64,000 nucleotides of DNA from an uncultured Saprospiraceae bacterium (GTDB lineage: Bacteria; Bacteroidota; Bacteroidia; Chitinophagales; Saprospiraceae). The stretch spans positions 118,264 to 182,263 of the forward strand of contig CALFBH010000010.1 of assembly GCA_937951615.1 (NCBI GenBank), in the 5' to 3' direction. Under the pieces are notes generated by a model, which did not search any database, was not told where the DNA came from, and was given only the letters and a program-made list of their open reading frames with translations. Numbering within the stretch: the first letter of the stretch is position 1; each line of letters starts with the position of its first letter. Below are positions 52,906 through 60,973 of the stretch, in pieces. The position numbers were made by a program, and so were the translations under genes.

Positions 52906-52961
52906 TTATAATAGGCTTAATTCTAAAATGATTGTTCATTTTAGAATTAAGCCTATTATAA
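52906..52961. repeat. 56-bp perfect hairpin
   Basis: 26-base arms TTATAATAGGCTTAATTCTA... with a TTGT loop, between secG and the groES promoter region. Its flanking GGGCT/AGCCC may extend the stem. Confidence 0.92.
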
Positions 52962-52985
52962 AGCCCATTTTTTTCAGAATGGGCT
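52962..52985 (-). terminator. Hairpin after secG
   Basis: AGCCCATTC and AATGGGCT arms on the minus strand, followed by TTATAAT, 16 bases past the secG stop. Adjacent to the 56-bp hairpin, so the two may act together. Confidence 0.6.
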
Positions 52986-53000
52986 GTATTTTATTTGCGC

Positions 53001-53336
53001 TTAGATGTAGTACGTTTCGGCATCATCGGCTGGCATCGTTTCGATGTAGCTACTGTCATCAGCTTTAGATCCCGGCTCGTTGCCTTCACCTCCACCACTA
53101 CTGCCTGTGCCGACCACAAGGCTTGTTGCCAGACAAAGAACAAATAGTGCTGCTGCTAGTCCCCAAGTCAATTTTTCGATAAAATCAGAAGATTTCGCTG
53201 CGCCAAGTACCTGATTGGCACCCGCTGTACCACCAAAGGTAGAATCTAATCCACCACCTTTAGGGTTTTGAATCAGAATAACGCCCATCAACAGGAGGGA
53301 GACTAATGCGATTAATACGGTTAATAATCCTAACAT
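53001..53336 (-). CDS. secG: SecG protein-translocase subunit
   Basis: A 111-residue inner-membrane protein. First membrane segment VLIALVSLLLMGVILIQ. The conserved cytoplasmic loop GGLDSTFGGTAGANQVLG carries the SecG motif. Second segment GLAAALFVLCLATSLVV. A polar Ser/Gly/Asp tail follows, longer than in E. coli. Starts 6 bases after the 53343 gene's stop, so co-transcribed. Confidence 0.93.
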   Translation of the reverse strand: MLGLLTVLIALVSLLLMGVILIQNPKGGGLDSTFGGTAGANQVLGAAKSSDFIEKLTWGLAAALFVLCLATSLVVGTGSSGGGEGNEPGSKADDSSYIETMPADDAETYYI

Positions 53337-53342
53337 TGTATT

Positions 53343-54773
53343 TTATTTTTTCAATTTTTCAATTTGGGCTGCAAAGTACGCACTTTTTTCTGGGAATTTC
53401 AAACTTAATTGCGCATACATCCACCTGGCTTTTTTCTTTTTGCCTTGTATGACGAGTACTTTTGCTAGTGTTTCTGAAACGGCTTCGTCACTTTGGGTGA
53501 CACTTCGCTTGATTAATTTGCGTAAGCGTTTGCCTTTGTCTTCTATAACACCCTCCTTCGACTTTTGTTTTTCCTTTTTTGCTGCGTTGCGGGTTGCGGG
53601 TTGGTGGGTTGCGGGTTGCGGGTTGGCGGGTTGGTGGGTTGCGGGTTGCGGGTTGGCGGGTTGGTGGGTTGCGGGTTGCGGGTTGCGGGTTGGCGAGTTG
53701 GTGGGTTGCGGGTTGCGGGTTGGTGGGTTGCGGGTTGGCGAGTTGGTGGGTTGCGGGTTGCGAGGTTGCGGGTTGCGGGTTGGCGGGTTGGCGGGTTGCG
53801 AGGTTGGTTTTGTGGGTTGTTTTCCAGCTTTGGGTGCTTTTAAGCTGGAGAGCCATTTGGAAAAATCGTCTTGGGGGGGATTGTGTTGTTGTGTTGCTGT
53901 GTTGTCGGGTTGTTGTGTTGCTGTGTTGTCGTGTTGTTGTGTTGTCGTGTTGTTGTGTTGTTGTGTTGTTGTGTTGTTGTGTTGTTGTGTTGTCGTGTTG
54001 TTGTGTTGTTGTGTTGTCGTGTTGTCGTGTTGTTGTGTTGTGGGTTGGGGTGTTTCAGGTTTGGGGTCAGGCAGGGGTGCCTGAGTTACTTTGGGGTCAT
54101 CATACAGGGATAAGGATGGGATTTCTAAGGGTGGTTCTTCTATTTCTATTGCTAGTGGTTCTTCTTCGCTTAGTGATGGGATTTCCAGGGCTTCCATTTG
54201 AGTTGCGGGTTGCGGGTTGTTGGGTTGCGCATCGTTTCGTTTTTTTACCACTAAGTCACTAAGAGGTACTAAGGGTGGTGGTAGGTGGGTGGTGGGTGGT
54301 GTGGCTTTCTCTATATTATCACTTTCATTCACATTATCACTATCTCTCATTTTGCTATTATTACTGCTACTGTCACTGTAATTGCTACTGATACTGCCAC
54401 TGCGACTTTTTTCTTCCAGTATTTCAAACGTTGCAATAGCCAGTTCTGCCGGGTCTTTTAGGGTCAGTATTTCGCCTTCAAATGCTGTGGTTAGATCCAT
54501 TAGTCCGGCAGGCATTTCTAGTGCTTTGATAGGTGAATCGTGGAGTTGATTCATCGTTTCATACAAAAAAGTACGGTCGCAGGTGTAGGTGGCTGCTTTG
54601 TTGAGGGCTTTTTCAGCGTCGGGATGTTCTGCCAGTCGATACATTTTAGCCTTGAAGACATGTAAGCTCTGGCAATATGGGTATTTCATCAGCAAATGCT
54701 CCACTTCCACCATGCCCGGTTTTTCGGATACATGCGGATATTGCAATAATGATATAAATTTTTGTGGAGACAT
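53343..54773 (-). CDS. TPR-like conserved protein carrying translated word repeats
   Basis: A 476-residue protein. Residues 1-~110 (KFISLLQYPHVSEKPGMVEV, YPYCQSLHVFKAKMYRLAEH, DRTFLYETM) and ~410-476 (SETLAKVLVIQGKKKKARWM, YAQLSLKFPEKSAYFAAQIE) look like a real Bacteroidota family: a short helical, TPR-type protein encoded between lptE and secG. Residues ~120-400 are translated repeats: Ser/Asp/Asn, VVKKRNDAQPN, TTQQHDNTTTQQHNN and NPQPATHQPANPQP. The insert looks disordered and matches intergenic words of this genome. Function unknown, maybe envelope-linked by neighbourhood. Confidence 0.8.
   Translation of the reverse strand: MSPQKFISLLQYPHVSEKPGMVEVEHLLMKYPYCQSLHVFKAKMYRLAEHPDAEKALNKAATYTCDRTFLYETMNQLHDSPIKALEMPAGLMDLTTAFEGEILTLKDPAELAIATFEILEEKSRSGSISSNYSDSSSNNSKMRDSDNVNESDNIEKATPPTTHLPPPLVPLSDLVVKKRNDAQPNNPQPATQMEALEIPSLSEEEPLAIEIEEPPLEIPSLSLYDDPKVTQAPLPDPKPETPQPTTQQHDNTTTQQHNNTTTQQHNNTTTQQHNNTTTQQHDNTATQQPDNTATQQHNPPQDDFSKWLSSLKAPKAGKQPTKPTSQPANPPTRNPQPRNPQPTNSPTRNPPTRNPQPTNSPTRNPQPATHQPANPQPATHQPANPQPATHQPATRNAAKKEKQKSKEGVIEDKGKRLRKLIKRSVTQSDEAVSETLAKVLVIQGKKKKARWMYAQLSLKFPEKSAYFAAQIEKLKK
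53581..53815. repeat. GGGTTGCGGGTTGG words within CDS
   Basis: Tandem TTGCGGGTTGGCGGGTTGGT words, translated as NPQPATHQPANP. Intergenic relatives at 37272-37340. Confidence 0.9.
53881..54045. repeat. GTTGTGTTGTCGTGTTG words within CDS
   Basis: Translated as TTQQHDNTTTQQHNN. Intergenic relatives at 19016-19065 and 37370-37433. Confidence 0.9.
54219..54278. repeat. GCGCATC/ACCACTAAG element, copy C, within CDS
   Basis: GGGTTGCGCATCG to ACCACTAAGTCACTAAGAGG, translated on the minus strand as LVPLSDLVVKKRNDAQP. Copies A and B (19174-19230, 46109-46168) are intergenic. Confidence 0.85.
54355..54410. repeat. CTACTGATACTGCCACTGC words within CDS
   Basis: Complement of the GCAGTATCAGTGGCAG words found after PrsW at 21181-21211. 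Encodes the Ser/Asn/Asp run. Confidence 0.8.
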
Positions 54774-54779
54774 TTATTG

Positions 54780-55050
54780 ATTCATTGACTTACTGATTCA
54801 TTGTTGGATTGTTTCATCGTTTTGCCTGACGGCAATTTTACAATCGCACAATTTCTACAATTATTTAAAACTAAGTAAGTGGAAATACAAATTCAAAAAA
54901 CTATCGACAATAAGCCAATTAGTCAAATTGAAAGTGGCGTTTAGTTGAGTCCAGGCACTTAATTGAACAGAATTATTTATAATTTAAATTTTGAATAAAA
55001 ATCTAATTGTCAGCATTTTATATCGTTTTAAACTTAACCTTGTACTTAAA
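54780..55050. repeat. Trailer and leader words between lptE and 53343 gene
   Basis: In the minus sense, AAGTTTAAGTACAAGGTTAAG follows the lptE stop and CAATCCAACAATGAATCAG words precede the 54773 start. AT-rich sequence without a gene lies between. Confidence 0.7.
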
Positions 55051-55051
55051 C

Positions 55052-55543
55052 TTACCAGTTGGTGAATGCCTTATTGAATATATCTTCAACCAGTTGGTCA
55101 TTGATGGATTCAATCAAGTTTTCCTGTATGGAATTCAGATCTGTTGTATTGCTATAGTCTTCATATCGAGAAAATGTACTGTTCCAGTTTTTTTTCTCAT
55201 CGGTCTGGTTTGCATATTCTACGGAAACTGAAATTTGCAGGCGACTCAATTCTGCGACTTCTCCCGGACGAGGCGCGACAGGGCTGACACTATACTCTGT
55301 AATTGTACCCGAAAACTGAACATCTCCGCTTGCGTCAACTCGATTTAGACGCGATTCTCGCTGAATTTTATCTACTAAACGATCGGAAAAAAGCTGGTCT
55401 AATGTTGGAGGGGAATTGACTGCCCGTACATCAAATCTTTTTACCGAGAAGGTCTTCACCTCCGGTGCAATGTCAATGCCTTTAAATGAATAACAGCCAT
55501 AAAAGACGGTCATTGCAAAAAAGCTGAACAAGAGTTTTTTCAT
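55052..55543 (-). CDS. lptE: LptE-like LPS-assembly lipoprotein
   Basis: A 163-residue outer-membrane lipoprotein partnering LptD. Lipobox MTVFYGCYSF. YSFKGIDIAPEVKTFSVKRF and NSPPTLDQLFSDRLVDKIQ are typical of Bacteroidota LptE, as is FSGTITEYSVSPVAP. Start overlaps the sigma54 regulator stop by 4 bases. Neighbour order (regulator-lptE-TPR-secG) supports the call. Confidence 0.88.
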   Translation of the reverse strand: MKKLLFSFFAMTVFYGCYSFKGIDIAPEVKTFSVKRFDVRAVNSPPTLDQLFSDRLVDKIQRESRLNRVDASGDVQFSGTITEYSVSPVAPRPGEVAELSRLQISVSVEYANQTDEKKNWNSTFSRYEDYSNTTDLNSIQENLIESINDQLVEDIFNKAFTNW

Positions 55544-56796
55544 TCTTTAATGTTATATTGTTTAATTTTTCGATATAAAGTTCGTTCCGAAATACCCAAA
55601 TCCACTGCGGCATCTTTCCTTCTGTTTCTGTGCTTCATCAGTGCTTTTTTGATCATCTCCTTTTCCATGTCTTCTAGCGACAAGGATTCTTCTACCTGAA
55701 TGACGCTTTGCCCAGCATTGTCTGACTGGAAGCGTTGAGGATGTTCGTCATAATCGTCATTGATAGAATAATTGGGTTGGTTCTGGGTATAATAATCAGC
55801 CGAAGGTCTTGTATCCTGTGCTACGTCCAACACTCCCTGTGTTTTCAAATCGGGTACACGAAGATTATTGGAACTGATCAGATTGAAGACGAGGGATTTC
55901 AGGTCGTTTAAGTCGCCTTTCATATCAAATAGCAGCTTGTACATAATCTCGCGTTCTTGCAAATTTTCACCTTCTCCATTCTTTTTGCTGGCCAATACGG
56001 GCAGGTGGCGCGTGCGGGCATCAGGGATAAAACGCAGGATTTCATCCGCTCCGACTAGTCGGCTTTCGGATAGAACGGAAACTTGTTCGGCTATGTTTTT
56101 TAATTCGCGAATATTGCCGGGCCATCTATAGTTTTCTAGTATTTCTCTGGCTTGTGTATCTAATTGAATGGTTTCTCCTTTGTATTTCTCTGAAAAATCA
56201 ACTGCAAATTTTCGGAAGAGTAGATAGATGTCTTGTTTTCTTTCGCGTAGGGGCGGAACACGAATCGGGACGGTATTGAGTCGGTAGTATAAGTCTTCTC
56301 GAAATCTGCCGGAGTCTATTTTATCTAGTAAGGAAGCATTGGTAGCGGCTACGACCCGCACGTCTGTTTTGAGTACTTTCGAGGAACCTACCCGCATAAA
56401 TTCGCCTGACTCCAGAATACGTAGAAGAAAGGCTTGTGTGTCTAAGGGCATTTCACCGATTTCATCAAGGAAAATCGTTCCGCCATCTACGGTTTCAAAG
56501 TAGCCTTTACGGTCGCTTGTTGCACCAGTGAATGCACCTTTGTCGTGCCCGAATAGTTCGGAGTTGATGGTCCCTTCGGGTATTGCGCCTGTGTTGACGG
56601 CTATGAATTTGTTGTGTTTTCGAGGGCTGAGAGAATGAATGATTTTGGAAAATACTTCTTTTCCTACGCCGCTTTCTCCTGTGATGAGTACGGACAGGTC
56701 AGTTGGTGCTACACGTACTGCAGTGGACAGCGCATTTTCGAGTGCTGCTGAACTGCCGATGATGCCGAAGCGTTGTTTTATGGTTTGTAGATTCAT
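55540..56796 (-). CDS. Sigma54-dependent transcriptional regulator
   Basis: A 418-residue AAA+ activator without an N-terminal receiver domain. It begins directly FGIIGSSAALENALSTAVRV. Walker A is GESGVGKEVFSKIIH, the sigma54-contacting loop is GAFTGATSDRKG, and Walker B is GGTIFLDEIGEM. After a linker of ~100 residues, the Fis-type HTH reads HRNRRKDAAVDLGISERTLY. It opens closed RpoN complexes by ATP hydrolysis. Lack of a sensor domain suggests control by partner proteins or expression. Coupled to lptE. The leader is a CAACTCAATCAACGAC word tract. Confidence 0.93.
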   Translation of the reverse strand: MNLQTIKQRFGIIGSSAALENALSTAVRVAPTDLSVLITGESGVGKEVFSKIIHSLSPRKHNKFIAVNTGAIPEGTINSELFGHDKGAFTGATSDRKGYFETVDGGTIFLDEIGEMPLDTQAFLLRILESGEFMRVGSSKVLKTDVRVVAATNASLLDKIDSGRFREDLYYRLNTVPIRVPPLRERKQDIYLLFRKFAVDFSEKYKGETIQLDTQAREILENYRWPGNIRELKNIAEQVSVLSESRLVGADEILRFIPDARTRHLPVLASKKNGEGENLQEREIMYKLLFDMKGDLNDLKSLVFNLISSNNLRVPDLKTQGVLDVAQDTRPSADYYTQNQPNYSINDDYDEHPQRFQSDNAGQSVIQVEESLSLEDMEKEMIKKALMKHRNRRKDAAVDLGISERTLYRKIKQYNIKE

Positions 56797-56799
56797 TTA

Positions 56800-56893
56800 T
56801 TGTCGTTGATTGAGTTGATTGGATAATTGAGTTGATTAAGTAATTGTGTGGACTGAGTAATTATGTACTACTTAACTACTCAATAACTTAATG
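56800..56893. repeat. GATTGAGTTGATT / AATCAACTCAAT word tract
   Basis: In the minus sense, GAGTTGATTAAGTGCATTAAG follows the miaB stop and TTAATCAACTCAATTATCC precedes the sigma54 regulator start. It has a TAATTATGTACTACTTA turn instead of the ATTTTGC core. Confidence 0.85.
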
Positions 56894-56896
56894 CAC

Positions 56897-58345
56897 TTAA
56901 TCAACTCTATCCACCAATTCTCCCATCAAAGTTGCTGATGTTGCTTCTGTTACTTTGACTTGTACGTAATCGCCTGGTTTTAAGCCTTCTTTTTTTGAAA
57001 ATATGAGCACTTTATTTTGCGTGTTTCTGCCTTTAAAGTCCTGGTCGGATTTTTTGGAATCGCCTTCTATGAGTACTTTGAATGTTTTACCAATATCTTT
57101 CAGGTTGTGTTCCAAGGATACCTTATTTTGTAAATGAATGATCTCACTTAAGCGGCGTTTTTTTGTTTCTAAAGGAATATCGTCTTCGTATTTTCGGGCA
57201 GCTAGTGTACCTGGACGTTCTGAATAATAAAACATATAAGACAGCGTATACTTGGCGTATTCTATCATGCTAAGGGTGTCTTGATGTTCTTCTTCTGTCT
57301 CGGTACAAAAGCCAGTAATCATATCTGATGAAATAGCGCAATCGGGAATGATGCGGTAAATTGCCTGCACACGCTCTTTATACCATTCGCGGTCGTAGGT
57401 ACGGTTCATCAGTTCTAAAATACGGGAATTGCCAGACTGTACAGGCAGATGAATATAATTACAGATATTTTCATATTTTGCTATGGTGTGCAAAACTTCA
57501 TCTGTAATATCTTTGGGATGCGAAGTAGAAAAACGGACTCGTAAATCGGGATTAACTAGTGCAACTCGCTCTAATAATTCTGCAAAATTGACGGATTCAC
57601 TGTCGTCTGGTGCAGCCCATTTGTAGGAGTCCACATTTTGCCCTAGCAGGGTGACTTCACGGAAACCTTCTTCGAATAAATTCGCGGCTTCTGCTACAAT
57701 ACTGTAAGCGTCCCGACTTCGTTCCCGTCCTCTGGTAAAAGGTACGACACAGAAAGAACACATATTATCGCAGCCTCGCATAATGCTGATAAACCCATTA
57801 ATTCCATTGCTCAATAAACGGATGGGATTAATATCTGCATAGGTTTCTTCACGGGAAAGAAGGACATTTACACTGCGTTCTCCATCATCTGCTCCGGCAA
57901 TGAGGTTGGGCAAATCGCGATAAGCATCGGGACCGACGACCATATCGACGAGTTTTTCTTCTTCGAGGAATTTCGTTTTCAGTCGTTCAGCCATGCAGCC
58001 CAATACACCTACGAGTGTACCTGGTCGCTTCTTTTTTATTTTGTCAAATATCCGCAAACGCTTGCGCACGGTATCTTCTGCCTTTTCTCTGATAGAGCAA
58101 GTATTGATGAGTATCAGGTCAGATTCTTCCATGTTTCGGGTAGATACATAACCTGTTTCTGCTAGAATAGATGCGACAATTTCGCTGTCGCTAAAATTCA
58201 TCTGGCATCCGTAACTTTCTATATAAAAGCGTTTTTTATCTGCTTCATCTACTGGCTTTTCCTGAAAGAAAACTTCACCTTGTTTGCTTTCATCAATCAC
58301 CTTATTGTGTTCCTGTAAGTCCAGTGTAGGATTGTCGTTATACAT
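56897..58345 (-). CDS. miaB: tRNA-2-methylthio-N6-dimethylallyladenosine synthase
   Basis: A 482-residue radical-SAM methylthiotransferase modifying A37 of tRNAs reading U-starting codons. The UPF0004 domain begins [17 protein letters not shown], with further Cys in [12 protein letters not shown] and [10 protein letters not shown] for the auxiliary cluster. The radical-SAM site is [20 protein letters not shown] (CxxxCxxC). A TRAM domain ends the protein ([20 protein letters not shown]). ~40 extra N-terminal residues precede the core. Confidence 0.96.
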   Translation of the reverse strand: MYNDNPTLDLQEHNKVIDESKQGEVFFQEKPVDEADKKRFYIESYGCQMNFSDSEIVASILAETGYVSTRNMEESDLILINTCSIREKAEDTVRKRLRIFDKIKKKRPGTLVGVLGCMAERLKTKFLEEEKLVDMVVGPDAYRDLPNLIAGADDGERSVNVLLSREETYADINPIRLLSNGINGFISIMRGCDNMCSFCVVPFTRGRERSRDAYSIVAEAANLFEEGFREVTLLGQNVDSYKWAAPDDSESVNFAELLERVALVNPDLRVRFSTSHPKDITDEVLHTIAKYENICNYIHLPVQSGNSRILELMNRTYDREWYKERVQAIYRIIPDCAISSDMITGFCTETEEEHQDTLSMIEYAKYTLSYMFYYSERPGTLAARKYEDDIPLETKKRRLSEIIHLQNKVSLEHNLKDIGKTFKVLIEGDSKKSDQDFKGRNTQNKVLIFSKKEGLKPGDYVQVKVTEATSATLMGELVDRVD

Positions 58346-58604
58346 AAATTCTAAATTAGCTTACAAAAGTAGCGTTTTTTAAGGAAAACTGCCAATTTGT
58401 CACCTTTTTTAAATTTGTTTAACGCTTTACGCAAATTTGGTCGTGTAGTTTACATTTATCTATTTAAAATGCAACAAGGCTTGTGTTATTGGGTTAAATA
58501 TATATACTTTGCGATAATGAAGTTTAAGTACAAGTTTAAATCTGTATATTTAAACTACTGGTCAGTCATTTAAATCACTTACACACTTTATTTAAAAAAT
58601 CAAC
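58346..58604. other. Divergent gap miaB / DUF547
   Basis: AT-rich, with GAAGTTTAAGTACAAGTTTAA and a partial mirror TTTAAACTACTGG near 58518-58560. A near-consensus -7 (TATACTTTG) lies at ~58504. No gene seen. Confidence 0.5.
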
Positions 58605-59792
58605 ATGAAAAAAACAACCTGGATATTTATTGGCTTTTTGGCAATTGCCTGGCTAGCCTGTAATAATAATTCCGTTACAAGCGAACAGGAAGAAACCACG
58701 CCGACAACTGTTGTAGAGAGTAATGTTACGCCTAAAGCAGAAGCTACTGCACTTGAAACGGATGCTGAGACTACTGAAACTAATTCGGACGCCGATGCGA
58801 CGGGTGGCGGTGGTACAGCAACACATAAAGAATCTGTGGAAGAAAAAATCACGACAACAGTCAAAAAAGAAGTTAAGGATAAAACTTCAAAAGTTGTTGA
58901 AGATGTAAAAGAGACGAGCTCAAAAGCAAAAGAAAGTAGCAAAAAGATAGTGGAGACCGTAAAGGAAACGGTGACCAATACACCTGTAGTGGAAAAGCCA
59001 AAAGAAGTCGTGAAAGAGACCGTAGAAAAAGTTGTTTCTACGCCCAAGCCTATTATAAAAACGGAAATTCCACCAAAACCAAAAGAAGAAACCAAGTCTG
59101 CGCAAGAGCCAGAAATGTCCACTGAGATGCCGCCTACGCCCACCAAGCCTGCGCTCTCCCACAGCAAATGGGACGGGCTGCTGCAAAAGCATGTCAGCTC
59201 TTCAGGTAAAGTGAATTATGCCGGATTTAAAGCAGATAAGGCGCAATTGCAATCTTACTTAGAAATTCTTTCTGCCAATACACCAGAGTCTAGTTGGAGC
59301 AAAAGCAAAACAATGGCTTACTGGATCAATGCTTATAATGCCTTTACCGTGAAACTGATTGTGGATAATTATCCAGTATCGAGTATTACTGATTTGGAAG
59401 GTGGCGATCCCTGGAAAAAACGCTGGATATCACTGGGCAATCAAACGTATACATTGAATCAGATTGAAAAAGATATTTTACTCAAAAAGTATGGCGATGC
59501 ACGGGTACATTTTGCCGTGAATTGTGCGGCTAAGTCCTGTCCGGCTTTGCTCAATCAGGCTTGGACGGCTTCCAATCTGGAAAGTAATTTTGAAAAACAG
59601 AGCAAAGCGTTTATCAATAATAGTAAGTTCAATGAAATCAGTCCTAAGTCGGCGAAGTTGTCTCAACTGTTCAACTGGTATGCCAGTGATTTTGGTGACG
59701 TGAAGACTTTTATTAATAAATATGCTACGACTCAGTTGAAGTCCAATGCGAAGATTGATTTTTTGGAGTATGACTGGAAGTTGAATAATTAA
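58605..59792 (+). CDS. DUF547 lipoprotein with Lys/Glu/Thr-rich linker
   Basis: A 395-residue protein. Lipobox FLAIAWLACNNN. Residues ~25-180 are low-complexity and Lys/Glu/Thr/Val-rich (KKEVKDKTSKVVEDVKETSS), resembling coiled or disordered spacer. The DUF547 domain occupies ~185-390: WDGLLQKHVSSSGKVNYAGF, YWINAYNAFTVKLI, VHFAVNCAAKSCPALLNQAW and LSQLFNWYASDFG. DUF547 has a conserved Cys/His arrangement but no proven activity. Expected location: envelope, extended from the membrane by the spacer. Confidence 0.88.
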   Translation: MKKTTWIFIGFLAIAWLACNNNSVTSEQEETTPTTVVESNVTPKAEATALETDAETTETNSDADATGGGGTATHKESVEEKITTTVKKEVKDKTSKVVEDVKETSSKAKESSKKIVETVKETVTNTPVVEKPKEVVKETVEKVVSTPKPIIKTEIPPKPKEETKSAQEPEMSTEMPPTPTKPALSHSKWDGLLQKHVSSSGKVNYAGFKADKAQLQSYLEILSANTPESSWSKSKTMAYWINAYNAFTVKLIVDNYPVSSITDLEGGDPWKKRWISLGNQTYTLNQIEKDILLKKYGDARVHFAVNCAAKSCPALLNQAWTASNLESNFEKQSKAFINNSKFNEISPKSAKLSQLFNWYASDFGDVKTFINKYATTQLKSNAKIDFLEYDWKLNN

Positions 59793-59842
59793 TTGGGTTA
59801 TTGGGTAAGTTTCAAATTTGTAAATAAAGTGTGTTAAATAAG

Positions 59843-59874
59843 AAGAGGTTCGTAGCTTTTGCCGCGAACCTCTT
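59843..59874. terminator. Bidirectional terminator
   Basis: AAGAGGTTCG pairs perfectly with CGAACCTCTT across 12 bases, between convergent genes, with T-rich sequence on either side. GGGTTATTGGGTAAG trailer words precede it. Confidence 0.85.
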
Positions 59875-59910
59875 ATCTTTTTATGGTAAAAAACTAAGTA
59901 GTCTTTCCAG

Positions 59911-60261
59911 TTAATTTACAAACCTCGAATACAGTCTTGCTGCCTGTGGGCAACTAGATTCCATGGCATTCAATAAGCCAGATTTAAAATCTTCGCTTTT
60001 GAAGGCTTCTGTGTACTTACCCACGTTCGTTTTAATACAGTCGGCAGCTTTGGTGTTTACTTCCTGAAGGCGGCCTGCAATTGCTTTAAGTTTTTCCTGG
60101 TCGCCTGCTACTGCTTTCATTTCGTCTGTCAATGCCTTTACATCATTATTACAGGCACAAAGGGTCTGTGCTACTTTTGCTGTGTCGGGCATTTTTTTCT
60201 TACATCCCGTCATTGCTAATGCAAAAACAGCGAGTACTAATAAGGTCTGAATTAATTTCAT
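59911..60261 (-). CDS. Small helical lipoprotein, unknown
   Basis: A 116-residue protein with lipobox LAMTGCKKK. Mature part all-helical in appearance, with four Cys: LCACNN, ADCIK and SSCPQAA. Similar small Cys-containing lipoproteins are frequent in Bacteroidota. Function unknown. Transcribed alone, convergent to the DUF547 gene. Confidence 0.75.
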   Translation of the reverse strand: MKLIQTLLVLAVFALAMTGCKKKMPDTAKVAQTLCACNNDVKALTDEMKAVAGDQEKLKAIAGRLQEVNTKAADCIKTNVGKYTEAFKSEDFKSGLLNAMESSCPQAARLYSRFVN

Positions 60262-60420
60262 AGTTGGAAGTCATTTTTGATGAGAATATTGAATTATCGG
60301 TGGCAAAAGTACTCGCAATCTTTTATAAATCAAAATTGCATTATGTTTAAAGTCATATCTTAATCTCCATTTTATAAAACATTGTATCTTTAGACTACGT
60401 TATAAAATAAAAATAGGCCA

Positions 60421-60891
60421 ATGAAAAATCTGCTTTTACTTTCTGCATTCTCTATTCTTCTAGTAATTGCCTGTGTAAAACCGCCGGAATATCCTGTTGT
60501 ACCAGAAATTCAATTTCTAAACGTATCGAAGTCGGCTATTCAGCAAAATGCTGACACGACCAATATTACTTTTTCTTTTACAGATGGCGATGGCGATATT
60601 GGTCTGGCAGATAACAATCCGAACACCAATGTCACGCTCACGGATACGCGAACTGGGTTTCAGGAGTTTTTCAAAATCCCTTTTATCCCTCAGCAGGGTG
60701 TAGCAAGCGGTATTTCGGGTGAAGTAACCCTGACTGTACTAGCGACCTGCTGCCTGAATAGCAATCCTATTTGTCAGCCTACGCCCGGTGCAAATCCAGA
60801 GGAAATTATTTACACGATACAGGTGCGCGATGAAGCGGGTAATGATAGTAATTTGATTGAGGTTTCGCCTATTATGTTGATTTGTGATTAG
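60421..60891 (+). CDS. Small lipoprotein, beta-sandwich-like
   Basis: A 156-residue protein with lipobox ILLVIACVKPP. The mature part begins FLNVSKSAIQQNADTTNITF, then FTDGDGDIGLADNNPNTN, an Asp-rich loop typical of a Bacteroidota lipoprotein group with an Ig-like fold. A Cys-rich hairpin (ATCCLNSNPICQP) follows. Probably surface or periplasmic; ligand unknown. A TATCTTTA -7-like box lies ~30 bases upstream (60385-60392). Confidence 0.75.
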   Translation: MKNLLLLSAFSILLVIACVKPPEYPVVPEIQFLNVSKSAIQQNADTTNITFSFTDGDGDIGLADNNPNTNVTLTDTRTGFQEFFKIPFIPQQGVASGISGEVTLTVLATCCLNSNPICQPTPGANPEEIIYTIQVRDEAGNDSNLIEVSPIMLICD

Positions 60892-60892
60892 T

Positions 60893-60940
60893 GTGATTGG
60901 TGATTCGTAACTGGTGATTGGTGATTTTGCATTGCAAAAT
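60893..60940 (+). repeat. GTGATTGGTGATT trailer with ATTTTGC core
   Basis: GTGATTGGTGATTCG and CTGGTGATTGGTGA words follow the stop and end in ATTTTGCATTGCAAAAT (60924-60940). No right arm, as expected between convergent genes. Confidence 0.85.
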
Positions 60941-60973
60941 ATACTAAAATAGCTATGGATTGTTGTCCTACTT

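Noticed and set aside
53581-54045. CRISPR-like array
   Set aside because: Words are direct, contiguous and shuffled, with no unique spacers of constant length and no cas genes.
53440-54262. Several long ORFs rich in Cys, Val and Gly on the plus strand (VVLLCCCVV, VAGWWVAGC)
   Set aside because: They are antisense shadows of the repeat tracts in the 53343-54773 gene; stop-free only because the words lack stops.
58592-59192. 191- and 90-residue minus-strand ORFs opposite the DUF547 linker
   Set aside because: Low-complexity mirror of the Lys/Glu/Thr linker; the plus frame has a lipobox and a DUF547 domain.
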